Source: Catalinimonas alkaloidigena (GTDB lineage Bacteria > Bacteroidota > Bacteroidia > Cytophagales > Flexibacteraceae). Taken from it: a stretch of DNA of 64,000 nucleotides. This document shows positions 1 through 8,300 of the stretch, one piece after another. How positions within the stretch are numbered: position 1 is the first letter of the stretch; each line of letters begins with the position of its first letter. Below the pieces are notes generated by a model. That model ran no database searches, was not told the origin of the DNA, and saw only the letters and a program-made list of their open reading frames with translations. The translations under genes were made by a program, and so were the position numbers. Location of the stretch: NCBI RefSeq assembly GCF_900100765.1, contig NZ_FNFO01000001.1, positions 124,001 to 188,000 on the forward strand. The letters run 5' to 3'.

Positions 1-543
1 ACCGGTACCGGCGATTTTGCGCTGGAAGCCTACCATCGTCTGAAGCCACAAAAAATCATCGGAGTCGATATTTCGGAAGGCATGTTGAGCCTGGGGCGCG
101 ACAAGATGAAGGCCCGCGGGCTGGCCGACCGGATCGAGATGCAGTTGGGTGATTCGGAAAAACTCTTGTTTGACGACAATTATTTCGACGCCGTCACCGT
201 TGCATTTGGGGTGAGGAATTTTGAGAACCTGGAGCTGGGACTTCAGGAACTGTACCGGGTGCTGAAACCCGGAGGCGTGGTGGTCATCCTGGAATTTTCC
301 AAACCGCACACTTCACCCGTTCGGGAAGGGTATGAATTGTATTCGGAAGTCGTCGTGCCGCGGATCGGGCAACTGATTTCGCGCGATCCGGCCGCGTACA
401 CCTACTTGCCTGAGTCGGTGAGGGCCTTCCCCGAAGGTTTCGATTTTCTTCGCATTCTTGACTCTGTTGGCTTCAGATCTACTGTATGGAAACCACTCAC
501 ATTTGGCATTGCTTCCGTCTACAAGGCACAAAAACGCGGCTAG
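1..543 (+). CDS. ubiE: UbiE/MenG methyltransferase, 5' end missing
   Basis: This is the C-terminal 180 residues of the class I SAM-dependent methyltransferase that methylates demethylmenaquinone in the last step of menaquinone synthesis. The open frame enters from the window edge with the SAM-binding motif GTGDFA (motif I), then VDIS with its acidic residue, then the UbiE signatures FGVRNFEN and VLKPGG, and ends IASVYKAQK. Roughly the first 60 residues of a normal 240-residue protein lie outside the window. Its 3' end overlaps the start of porT, a pairing I recall from Bacteroidota. The family is clear. The quinone substrate is inferred from the phylum, which uses menaquinone. Confidence 0.93.
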   Translation, partial: TGTGDFALEAYHRLKPQKIIGVDISEGMLSLGRDKMKARGLADRIEMQLGDSEKLLFDDNYFDAVTVAFGVRNFENLELGLQELYRVLKPGGVVVILEFSKPHTSPVREGYELYSEVVVPRIGQLISRDPAAYTYLPESVRAFPEGFDFLRILDSVGFRSTVWKPLTFGIASVYKAQKRG

Positions 544-1289
544 CCTTTTTCTTACTGGTAGCAATGGCAGGGCTGGGACGTCCGGTATTCGGGCAGCGCA
601 CCAGCATGAACAACGAGGGGGATAACCTGCCGAATTACGACGCACGTCCTTTACACTACGGCTTTTACATCGCCGGCAATTACTCGAGCTTCCGGGTCGA
701 CCGCTCCAACTATTTTGTAAGCCAATTGGACGGCATGGTCGGGAGTGACACCGTGATCAACCCCATCACCCACATCAACGGAAAAGGATTCGGGGGCTTT
801 ACGCTGGGATTCGTCATGAACCTGAACCTGACCGAGCACCTGGACCTGCGTTTTACACCCGGCGCTTCTTTCTACCAACGGCAGGTAGAATATACGTTCC
901 GCGATACCATCGCCGACCAGGGAACAAACGAAAGCATTCAGCTCGAGAAGACCATTTTTAGTTTTATCGAGTTTCCGTTGATGCTCAAATTCAAGTCCGT
1001 GCGTCGGCAAAACGTACGGCTCTACATGCTGGCGGGCATCCGGCCTTCCATCGAAGTCGGGGCCAAACGCAACGAAACCAGTCCCAATAACCTCCAGACG
1101 CGGGGCAGCGATTTCAGCATCGAGTACGGTTTCGGTGCCGACCTTTATTATCCGCTCTTCAAATTTTCGCCCGAACTTCGTTTTTCACACGGCATTTCGG
1201 ACATGACCGTCTCGAACGGCAACCGCTATGACCTCAGCCTGAACAAGTTGTTCACGCATACGGTCACACTCTACCTCTATTTCGAGTAA
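486..1289 (+). CDS. porT: PorT family outer-membrane beta-barrel protein
   Basis: The product has 267 residues. After a short N-terminal stretch there is a hydrophobic signal segment (about residues 18-37, ending FGQ), then a mature part rich in alternating aromatic and polar residues typical of an eight-stranded outer-membrane barrel (for example YGFYIAGNYSSF and SIEYGFGADLYYPLF), ending in FE. In Porphyromonas and Flavobacterium, PorT/SprT is needed for type IX secretion. The position directly behind ubiE supports this name. The ATG used lies inside ubiE (58-bp overlap). The next in-frame ATG, at 564, would cut into the signal peptide, so the early start is preferred, although a nearby non-ATG start is possible. 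Confidence 0.78.
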   Translation: METTHIWHCFRLQGTKTRLAFFLLVAMAGLGRPVFGQRTSMNNEGDNLPNYDARPLHYGFYIAGNYSSFRVDRSNYFVSQLDGMVGSDTVINPITHINGKGFGGFTLGFVMNLNLTEHLDLRFTPGASFYQRQVEYTFRDTIADQGTNESIQLEKTIFSFIEFPLMLKFKSVRRQNVRLYMLAGIRPSIEVGAKRNETSPNNLQTRGSDFSIEYGFGADLYYPLFKFSPELRFSHGISDMTVSNGNRYDLSLNKLFTHTVTLYLYFE

Positions 1290-1403
1290 TTCGCTAACGT
1301 TGCGTGGAGGGTCAACGGCTCCCAGAGGGCGCCGTAACTCGCTTTGGACTCGTGCGTAACGAGTAAAGCGATCTATTCTTCATTACTCGAATTTCTTTTT
1401 GAC

Positions 1404-2174
1404 ATGAACAAAATTGCCTTGATTACGGGCGCTACCTCGGGCATTGGGCGGGCCACTGCCGAACAATTTGCCGGGCATGGGTTCGATCTGGTGTTGTGCG
1501 GCCGCCGCGCGGAACGCCTCCAGGCGCTGCAAACCCAACTCTCCGAACACGTGCGGGTGCACACGCTGCAATTTGATGTACGCGACCGAGAAGCGGTGCA
1601 GGAAGCGTTGGCTTCTATTCCGGATGAATTTCGGCCCATTGATATTCTGATCAACAATGCGGGTAACGCTTTCGGGCTAGACCCGGTACAATCGGCGTCG
1701 GTCGACGACTGGGACGCCATGATCGACAGTAATGTGAAGGGGCTGCTGTATGTATCGGAGCCGATCATCAAAAGCATGGTCGCACGCCGGGCTGGGCACA
1801 TTATCAACCTCGGCTCTACCGCCGGCAAAGAAGTCTACCCGAAAGGAAGTGTGTACTGCGCTTCCAAACATGCCGTCGATGCACTGACAAAAGGGATGCG
1901 TATGGATTTGAATCCTTTCGGCATTAAAGTCGCGTCCATCAATCCGGGTGCGGTCGAAACCGAGTTTTCCAACATTCGCTTTAAAGGCGATCAGGCCCAG
2001 GCCGACAAGGTGTACGAAGGGTACGAACCGCTGCATGCGGAAGATATCGCCGACATCATTTTGTTTATGGTTACCCGCCCGCTCCACGTCAATGTGGCCG
2101 ACGTCATCGTGATGCCCCGGGCGCAGGCCAGTGCCCTGGTTCTGAACCGAAACGAGAAGACGCAAGGGGCGTGA
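1404..2174 (+). CDS. SDR family NAD(P)-dependent oxidoreductase (YdfG-like)
   Basis: A short-chain dehydrogenase of 256 residues, probably acting on 3-hydroxy acids or small alcohols. It has the nucleotide-binding motif TGATSGIGRA at residues 8-17, the NNAGNA motif, and the catalytic Ser-Tyr-Lys set, with YCASK as the active-site Tyr/Lys. The C-terminal part (PGAVETEF, then an HVNVADVIVMP tail) matches the YdfG/serine 3-dehydrogenase branch. The start at 1404 places the Rossmann strand at the usual distance from the N-terminus. An in-frame start 60 bases upstream would add an unrelated leader. It stands alone between porT and the ribosomal operon. The substrate cannot be read from the sequence. 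Confidence 0.9.
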   Translation: MNKIALITGATSGIGRATAEQFAGHGFDLVLCGRRAERLQALQTQLSEHVRVHTLQFDVRDREAVQEALASIPDEFRPIDILINNAGNAFGLDPVQSASVDDWDAMIDSNVKGLLYVSEPIIKSMVARRAGHIINLGSTAGKEVYPKGSVYCASKHAVDALTKGMRMDLNPFGIKVASINPGAVETEFSNIRFKGDQAQADKVYEGYEPLHAEDIADIILFMVTRPLHVNVADVIVMPRAQASALVLNRNEKTQGA

Positions 2175-2176
2175 TC

Positions 2177-2207
2177 TTGCTTTTCCAGCGGGCTTCTGCT
2201 AACTTTG
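2177..2207 (+). promoter_or_regulatory. Bacteroidota-type promoter of the rpsF operon
   Basis: TAACTTTG at 2200-2207 is an exact match to the -7 consensus TAnnTTTG, and a TTG at 2177-2179 lies 20 bases upstream as the -33 element. Transcription should start near 2212, leaving a leader of about 24 bases before rpsF. I see no room in that leader for an S6:S18-binding mRNA structure. Confidence 0.75.
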
Positions 2208-2235
2208 CAGCCCTTAATTTTAAAAGCTTGATCTT

Positions 2236-2616
2236 ATGCAGTTGAAAAACTATGAGACGGTATTCATTTTGACTCCCGTTTTGTCTGAGCAACAGATGAA
2301 GGATGCCGTCGCCAAGTTCCGTGCTGTTCTGGAAGACAACGGAGCTGAAATCATCAACGTGGAAGAGTGGGGCCTGCGCAAACTGGCCTACGAAATCCAG
2401 CACAAATCGACTGGTTTCTATTCGCTTATGGAATTCAAAGCGGAGCCAACCCTGATTCAAACGCTGGAAACCGAGTTTCGTCGCGACGAACGCGTGATGC
2501 GCTTCCTGACGACGGTGCTCGACAAGTACGCTGTACAATACAACGAAAAGCGTCGCAGCGGGAAGTTCAACCGGAACAAAGAAAACGAATCTAACAAAGA
2601 AAAACAGGAGGCCTAG
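2236..2616 (+). CDS. rpsF: 30S ribosomal protein S6
   Basis: The protein has 126 residues and lies in the platform of the small subunit, where it binds S18. It begins [14 protein letters not shown] and contains the S6 core ([19 protein letters not shown], then [15 protein letters not shown]). It ends in a lysine- and glutamate-rich tail of the kind found in Bacteroidota S6. It is the first gene of rpsF-rpsR-rplI, directly behind a TAnnTTTG promoter. Its last codons contain AGGAGG (2606-2611), which also sits 7 bases before the rpsR start, a rare strong Shine-Dalgarno match for this phylum. Confidence 0.97.
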   Translation: MQLKNYETVFILTPVLSEQQMKDAVAKFRAVLEDNGAEIINVEEWGLRKLAYEIQHKSTGFYSLMEFKAEPTLIQTLETEFRRDERVMRFLTTVLDKYAVQYNEKRRSGKFNRNKENESNKEKQEA

Positions 2617-2618
2617 TC

Positions 2619-2870
2619 ATGAGCTTGATGAACGAATCTGTAAACCAACCCGAAAACCGCAAAAAGTACTGCCGGTTTAAGCGTAGTGGCATCCGCTACA
2701 TCGACTACAAAGATCCTAACTTCCTGTTGAAGTTTGTGAACGAACAAGGGAAAATCCTGCCTCGCCGCCTGACCGGCACAAGCTGGAAATTCCAGCGTCG
2801 TGTGGGACAAGCTGTGAAAAAAGCGCGTCATCTGGCCCTGTTGCCTTACGTAACCGACTCTTTAAAATAG
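2619..2870 (+). CDS. rpsR: 30S ribosomal protein S18
   Basis: The protein has 83 residues with the S18 core: [18 protein letters not shown], then the decoding-platform helix region around [16 protein letters not shown] and [13 protein letters not shown]. It partners S6, encoded just upstream with a 2-base gap, so translation is probably coupled, helped by AGGAGG at 2606-2611. An internal ATG at 2628 is a possible alternative start, but 2619 has the better-placed ribosome-binding site. Confidence 0.97.
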   Translation: MSLMNESVNQPENRKKYCRFKRSGIRYIDYKDPNFLLKFVNEQGKILPRRLTGTSWKFQRRVGQAVKKARHLALLPYVTDSLK

Positions 2871-2908
2871 TTTAGAGTTATGGGGCATGAGTTGCTGCGT
2901 AAGCATCG

Positions 2909-2936
2909 CTCATCACTCAAAACTCATCACTCAAAA
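2909..2936 (+). repeat. Tandem 14-bp repeat in the rpsR-rplI gap
   Basis: CTCATCACTCAAAA occurs twice head to tail at 2909-2922 and 2923-2936. A third partial match (AACTCATCATGG) runs into the rplI start codon region. An inverted copy (ATGAGTT, 2887-2893) lies just upstream, so the rplI leader can form a hairpin with either copy. The function is unknown. Confidence 0.6.
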
Positions 2937-2949
2937 CTGAGAACTCATC

Positions 2950-3393
2950 ATGGAAGTTATTCTGAAAGACGATATCAAAGGGCTGGGTTACAAAAACGAC
3001 GTTGTAACGGTAAAGCCTGGCTACGGACGCAATTACCTGATTCCGCAAGGGCTGGCCATTCTGGCCAATAAGTCGAACCGGAAGGTGCTGGAAGAGAACA
3101 TGAAGCAGGCGGCACACAAAGCCGACAAAATCCGGAAAGACGCCGAAGACATAGCCACCGCCATTGGCGAAACCAAGTTGCAGATCCCTGCGAAAGTGGG
3201 AGAAAGCGGCAAGATTTTCGGTGCCGTGACGCCTCTGCAAATCGCCGACGCGCTGAAAGAGAAAGGCTACGAAGTGGATCGTCGGAAAATCTCGTTCGAT
3301 AGCGAGGTGAAAAGCCTGGGCGAGTACACAGCGACGCTGCTCCTGCACCGCGATGTGCACCATACCTTGAATTTCGAAGTCGTAGCGGAGTAG
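2950..3393 (+). CDS. rplI: 50S ribosomal protein L9
   Basis: The protein has 147 residues and is a two-domain large-subunit protein. It begins MEVILKDDIKGLGYKND with the L9 N-domain motif VKPGYGRNYLIPQGLA (about residues 20-35), has a long connecting helix (about 40-75), and a C-terminal domain with GKIFGAVTPLQIADAL. It is the third gene of the S6-S18-L9 operon and is closed by a strong intrinsic terminator. The 79-base gap from rpsR is longer than usual and contains a tandem repeat. Confidence 0.97.
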   Translation: MEVILKDDIKGLGYKNDVVTVKPGYGRNYLIPQGLAILANKSNRKVLEENMKQAAHKADKIRKDAEDIATAIGETKLQIPAKVGESGKIFGAVTPLQIADALKEKGYEVDRRKISFDSEVKSLGEYTATLLLHRDVHHTLNFEVVAE

Positions 3394-3414
3394 TTGCTAC
3401 AGCATACGATACTG

Positions 3415-3442
3415 AAAAAGCGGCCTTCGAGCCGCTTTTTTT
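3415..3442 (+). terminator. Intrinsic terminator of the rpsF operon
   Basis: The GCGGC/GCCGC stem (3420-3424 with 3431-3435) has a CTTCGA loop. It is preceded by an A-run that extends the stem and followed by seven T residues. It ends the rpsF-rpsR-rplI transcript 22 bases after rplI. Confidence 0.9.
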
Positions 3443-3470
3443 ATGCCTGCAACCTTCAAAGCTAATGAGC

Positions 3471-3995
3471 TCAGGAAAGCCGCTGGTAGATCTGCCCTAG
3501 ATCGAAAAAGCCGAACGACGCCTGATACGATTCAAACAAGTTGATGGTCAGTTGGTTGAACTGCGCCGCCAAGGCGGCAAACATGCTGGCGCGGATCTTT
3601 ACGTTGGCGTTGAAAATCTCGTGCAGATTGGCCTGTGGAATCACGTATAACTCGCAAAATTCGGATTCGACAATGGCGTTGTAATAGCGCTTGGTGTTGT
3701 ACAACAGGGCATTATCGCCAAACGATTGCGATGTGCCCAGCGAGGTCAGGGTCTCGAACTTATCGTCGATGTCGATGAACAGCGAAACGGTCCCCGATTT
3801 GATCAGGTAGAGCGCCTGACTCGGATCGCCCCGGAAAAAGACCACCTCTTTCTTCTTGTACTCCCGCAGGTAGAGGTACGGGACAAAATTCATCAGTTCC
3901 TCATTATTCAACTCTGCAAACAGCTTATTGCTGCGCATGAAGCGAAACAGATTGAGCTCTTCAACGGTATAGGAACGGCGGAACGGATTGATCAT
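3471..3995 (-). CDS. Cyclic-nucleotide-binding domain protein without HTH
   Basis: The protein has 174 residues and is essentially a single cNMP-binding (Crp/Fnr N-domain) beta-roll from about residue 25 to 140. The phosphate-binding cassette is visible as FGDNALLYNTKRYYNAIV. The usual FGE-L...R-A pattern is changed to FGDNAL, while the phosphate-contacting Arg is kept. The last 35 residues are helical and show no helix-turn-helix, so it is not a classical transcription factor. It stands alone, transcribed toward the rplI terminator. A nucleotide cyclase is encoded 9 kb away (12810-13898), so a cNMP receptor role is possible, but ligand binding is inference. Confidence 0.82.
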   Translation of the reverse strand: MINPFRRSYTVEELNLFRFMRSNKLFAELNNEELMNFVPYLYLREYKKKEVVFFRGDPSQALYLIKSGTVSLFIDIDDKFETLTSLGTSQSFGDNALLYNTKRYYNAIVESEFCELYVIPQANLHEIFNANVKIRASMFAALAAQFNQLTINLFESYQASFGFFDLGQIYQRLS

Positions 3996-4033
3996 AAGGA
4001 CGTAACGGAGCGGCGAAATTAAACAATCCCGCT

Positions 4034-5374
4034 TTAACCGCTAACCGGATGTGGACACCATTCCATCCGAAAGGCATGTCGTGTCTGTTCGGTGATGCGG
4101 TAGCGGTGGTGCAAACGCATGCCGACCAGCCAGACGACCTCGCCCGCCGACACGACGACCAACACTTGTTGCTTCAACGGGCGCGGAATTTTTTGTTCTA
4201 CCAGCAGATCGCTTACTTTTTTGTGCCCTCGCACGCCGAAGGGTTGGAGGCGGTCGCCCGGCTGCCAGGGGCGAATTTCCAGTGGAAACTGCAAAAGGTC
4301 ATAGTCGAGGCAGGCCACCTGACTGCTGGAAGCGGGCTGAAACTGTGCCGCCGGGAAGTTGCTGCATCGCAATATCCCCGTCGGGAATTGAAGCTCGCGC
4401 GTTTCGGGCGTGATTCGTTGCACAGAAGGCAGTTCGCTCGAAGTAGGCAAGGGCGTCAGAAGGTAATGTGCCCGATCGACCGTTAGTTGCCAACGAGCGC
4501 TCTGGAATTGACTCCCTACGTGCTGATTTTCCCAGATGGCCCGACATTGGCGGAACGAAAATCCCTGTGCCTTAAGCAATTCAGAAAGGAGGTAGGCCGG
4601 TTCGGGCAGTTGCGTCAGGGGCGAAGGATCGAGCCGAACGTAAGTACCACAGTCCTGCCAGACCTGCGTTTTAAGCTGGGCAATGGTATGGGCCAGCACG
4701 TGCTGTGCCGCGATCGTTTTGGCTACGTTTTCCCGGAAAGTTTCTTCCAGGTTGGGGTTGAGTTGTTGCAGTAGCGGAATCACCTGGTGGCGGACAAAGT
4801 TGCGGCGATAGGCGTTGGTCTGGTTTGAGGCATCTTCCCGCCAGGGCAACGCTTCGGTTTGCGCATATGCCAGAATCTCCGCTTTGGTGAACGGCAACAA
4901 GGGCCGCACAAACACCTCCCGGCGGGGCGCGATGCCTTTTAAGCCGGCCAGTCCCGTGCCTCGCACCAGATTCAAGAGTACCGTTTCGATCACGTCGTTG
5001 TGATGATGGGCCGTGGCCACACACGTCCCCTTCCCCTGGGCCACCAATTCCTGAAACCACGCGTAGCGCAGCGTACGAGCCGCCATTTGCGTGGAGACCC
5101 CGTGCTGCGCGGCGTAGTGTTTCGTGGCCACGTGGTGCACATGACAAGGGAGTTGGTAATCGCGTGCCAGTTGCCGCACGAACTGTTCGTCCGCATCGGA
5201 CTCGTTTCCCCGCAGCCCGAAGTTGACGTGCGCCAACGAAAACGAAAACGCGCTGCGGTAGAGCAGATGCGTCAGCACGACCGAATCAACCCCTCCGCTG
5301 ATGGCCACCAGTAGGTGATCCTCTGAAGAAAGCCTCAGCTCCGTCTGGAGGTAAGCTTGAAAGCGTTCCAGCAT
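4034..5374 (-). CDS. tilS: tRNA(Ile)-lysidine synthase
   Basis: The protein has 446 residues and is the ATP-dependent enzyme that converts C34 of tRNA-Ile(CAU) to lysidine so that it reads AUA. The PP-loop motif SGGVDS is at residues 26-31. It is followed by HVNFGLRG, the TAHHHNDVIET motif of the catalytic domain, and LPWREDASN with RNFVRHQVIP. The C-terminal part (GDRLQPFGVRGHKKVSDLLVEQKIP) is the TilS C-domain that binds the tRNA acceptor stem. The length is normal. It lies 22 bases upstream of the stop of a large phosphoesterase fusion gene, in the same direction. Confidence 0.96.
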   Translation of the reverse strand: MLERFQAYLQTELRLSSEDHLLVAISGGVDSVVLTHLLYRSAFSFSLAHVNFGLRGNESDADEQFVRQLARDYQLPCHVHHVATKHYAAQHGVSTQMAARTLRYAWFQELVAQGKGTCVATAHHHNDVIETVLLNLVRGTGLAGLKGIAPRREVFVRPLLPFTKAEILAYAQTEALPWREDASNQTNAYRRNFVRHQVIPLLQQLNPNLEETFRENVAKTIAAQHVLAHTIAQLKTQVWQDCGTYVRLDPSPLTQLPEPAYLLSELLKAQGFSFRQCRAIWENQHVGSQFQSARWQLTVDRAHYLLTPLPTSSELPSVQRITPETRELQFPTGILRCSNFPAAQFQPASSSQVACLDYDLLQFPLEIRPWQPGDRLQPFGVRGHKKVSDLLVEQKIPRPLKQQVLVVVSAGEVVWLVGMRLHHRYRITEQTRHAFRMEWCPHPVSG

Positions 5375-5396
5375 GGAGGAAAGATAAGCGATTCTG

Positions 5397-8300
5397 TCAG
5401 AAGAAGTAACCCAGTTGGATCAGCGGCAGGCGTTCTTCCGCGGAGAACCCGTAGGTCGCCGAGAGCACAAATTTGCGGAAAGGTGCGACCCAAAGGCCAC
5501 CCCCGTAGCCGCGATGCCACTGATGGGAATCCTCGCCGTCGATCCAGACGCGCCCGATGTCGTGGTAACCGATCAGCCCTACGTAGTTGGTGCGGAACGA
5601 AAACAGACGAACTCGCAATTCGGTGTTGTTGTAGAACATCCGCCGTCCGGCAAAACGGGTGAGGCGATAACCGCGCAAGTTGGTGGTGCCACCGAGGCGC
5701 AGGGCCTGGAAAAATTCGTAGGGACCGTAGGTAACGCCACCTCCAACCCGAGACGCCAACGTGATGCGGGCGGGCAGCCGAAATCCCCAATAAAACGCAA
5801 AGTCGCCGGTAAACTGCGCAAAGCGATGCGAAACTGCGTTGAGTCCAGCTACCCAGTGGCCGTCCAGATTCCACCGGAAGCCGGCCGTAGGCATCATGCG
5901 GTCGTTGCGGCTGTCGTAATGCACACCCGCGGCCAGCCCGCCGTACAAGCGGGCGGCGGTCAGGTCGGTGGTGTCAATGCTACCTTGTTCAGCTGAAGGA
6001 AAAGTAGGGGCTGACTCCGTTAGCTGAAAGTACTGGCCGTAGGGACCTGCCACCCATTCCAGGTAATTGCCGGATTGCCCTTTGAAGAGGACCGAGGCTT
6101 CTACCTGTCGAAATGGCAAACGGTAGCGCGCAAGGCTCAGCGTATCTCGGTCGTAAGCGAAGGTTTCGTTGCCTAGCCCGAAGAAGTTATTGACGTACCG
6201 TGGCGCACGAACGTCGGTAGTGACACGCAGCCCAATCCGCCCAAATACGTTTGTAAAATCGCCTTGGTAATAGAACCGTGACGCGCGGAGGCGCGTGGCG
6301 TACGCGCCAAGAAGGTAATGGCGGATGGCGTACGGCTCTTTGCGAAAGCCCTGTTGCTGAATTTGCACGCCTGCGCTGAGGTGAAAGCCTTCGTCGGCAT
6401 TATAACCTAGATCCAGGAGCGGTGTCGTCTTGTCATACAGAAAGGCCTTACGGTTGTAATCGTTCACGTCAGGATCGTTGGACGTAAAGTCGCGCCCTTC
6501 AGTGCCGAACGCGATGTCGTTGCCTTGTTCCGTATCGTAAATCAGGGTTTTTCGGTCGGGACCCAGCACCTTCGACTCGTCCACGATGCGGTCTTCGCCG
6601 GAGCCGCCCACAATGCGCAGGAGGATGCCCCGGTTCACGTCGCCCCGCACCTGAAACTGATCTTCGCCGTCCAGTCCGTAAAGGCGAATCTCCTGCGTCT
6701 CGTCCGTGTAAAACGTCCGCTCATAAATAACCTGCTCGCGCTCTCCATCCTTTTTAGTTTTATAGACCGTAACGCGCGTGCGGGCGTCGTCCAGTCGATC
6801 GATGAGGAAGGTTTCGTGCTTGTTGCTGCCTACGATGTCGACCACTTGGGCAAGCGCCAGGTAATACTCCCGCGCATAGGTTTTCAGGTCGTCGCGTCGC
6901 CGCTGTAACTTCCGGATTACTTCTTCGCCGCGGAGGCGGAATACGTCAGAAGGCCACTGGCGGATGGCGTACGCCAGGGTGTCGTCCGTCAGGCGGCGTT
7001 GCAGCGAATCGGCTTGGGCCAGCCAATCGTCCAGCGTCATTTCGTTGAGGAAGGTGCGGTCGAAAAAACGAGCATTGTACGAGAACCCCACCACGTCGCG
7101 AATCTCCTCGCCGAATCCCTGGATTTTGGGCATGGCCCATTTGCGGCTCATGATTTTCGGGGCGAGCCCCTCGTTGATGAAGAATACCTGATCGCGGTCG
7201 CGCGGAACGGGACGATACAGCTTGCCTTTCTTGCCTTCTTCTTCGTATTCGGCCCAGCGCCACTGGTCGTCGTGCCGATCCCAGTCGCCAATCAGGATGT
7301 CGAACAGGCGCGAACGCAGGGTGAGCGGTTGGTCGGTGCGGTCGTCGTTGTCTTCCCGGAGGTGTTCCAGCACGTCGTCGGTACTTTCGTAATCCTCCGC
7401 GTCTCCCAGGCTGGCGAGGTGATGCGCTTCGTTCGGGCGTTCTTCGAACAGCGCCAGCGTGTTGGCAAAGCTGCGCTGGTACATGCCCAGCCGTGGGTCG
7501 TCGGGAAGGTAAACCAGTTTCGGGTTGGTGTGAAAAATCCCGGCGGCGTCGGCTAAATACGGCACTACCAGCGCACCATACGGGTGAGCCGCCGAAATCT
7601 GGTCCTGCACCGCATTGGCCGCCAGGGTTCCCCGCAGAGCTTTCGGCAATGCGCCTTCCGGAAATTTCTCGATCGAGCGCAGCACGTATTCGGCGCCCTC
7701 TTTGTTCTCCAGGCGCAGCGATTTTGTTTGCTGACCGCCGCCGCGCTTGGTGATGGTGAGGCCCCCGGCTTCTTTGCCGATGTCGAACACCGGTACTTTA
7801 ATCGGCTGTTTCCACACATCGCGGTAGTTGTTGCCGAAGAAAAATCGCCCCAGTGCTCCACGTTGGTACTGGTCACTAGCGTTGACGATGACCGTGCTGT
7901 CGGCCAGATCAAGGCTGTCGGTATAGGCCTGGGTAACCTGATTCCACGCGTAGGGCGCTGTCATAAGCTTTTTGTGAAATACGCGGTCGGCTTGAACGCT
8001 TCTCTCTTCCGCACTGGCAGGGCCAGGCTCCCAGAAATTGAGCCAGACATCGCCGCCGTAGTGGAAGTCGAGCGATGCGAAACCACGCTCCGAGGAGGCA
8101 AACTGCGAGCCTTTGCCTTGCCGTACCGGCGAACTTTTGCAGCCAGCGCCACTCACGACGTAGTGTACGCTGTCGCGCACGATGTATTGCTGCGTATGTT
8201 CGTGCCCTGCCACGTGAATCAGGTTGGGGTGCTCGTCGAACAATCGCGTAAGGCTACGGACCAGTGCCCGGTAACGGGGGTGAGGCGTATCCTGAATGTT

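Noticed and set aside
1290-1403. tRNA or other RNA gene in the porT-SDR gap
   Set aside because: Some short self-complementary segments occur, but no cloverleaf or known RNA signature can be drawn.
2880-3071. Small plus-strand open frame between rpsR and rplI
   Set aside because: It runs into rplI in another frame and its sequence comes from the tandem repeat. No ribosome-binding site or family is seen.
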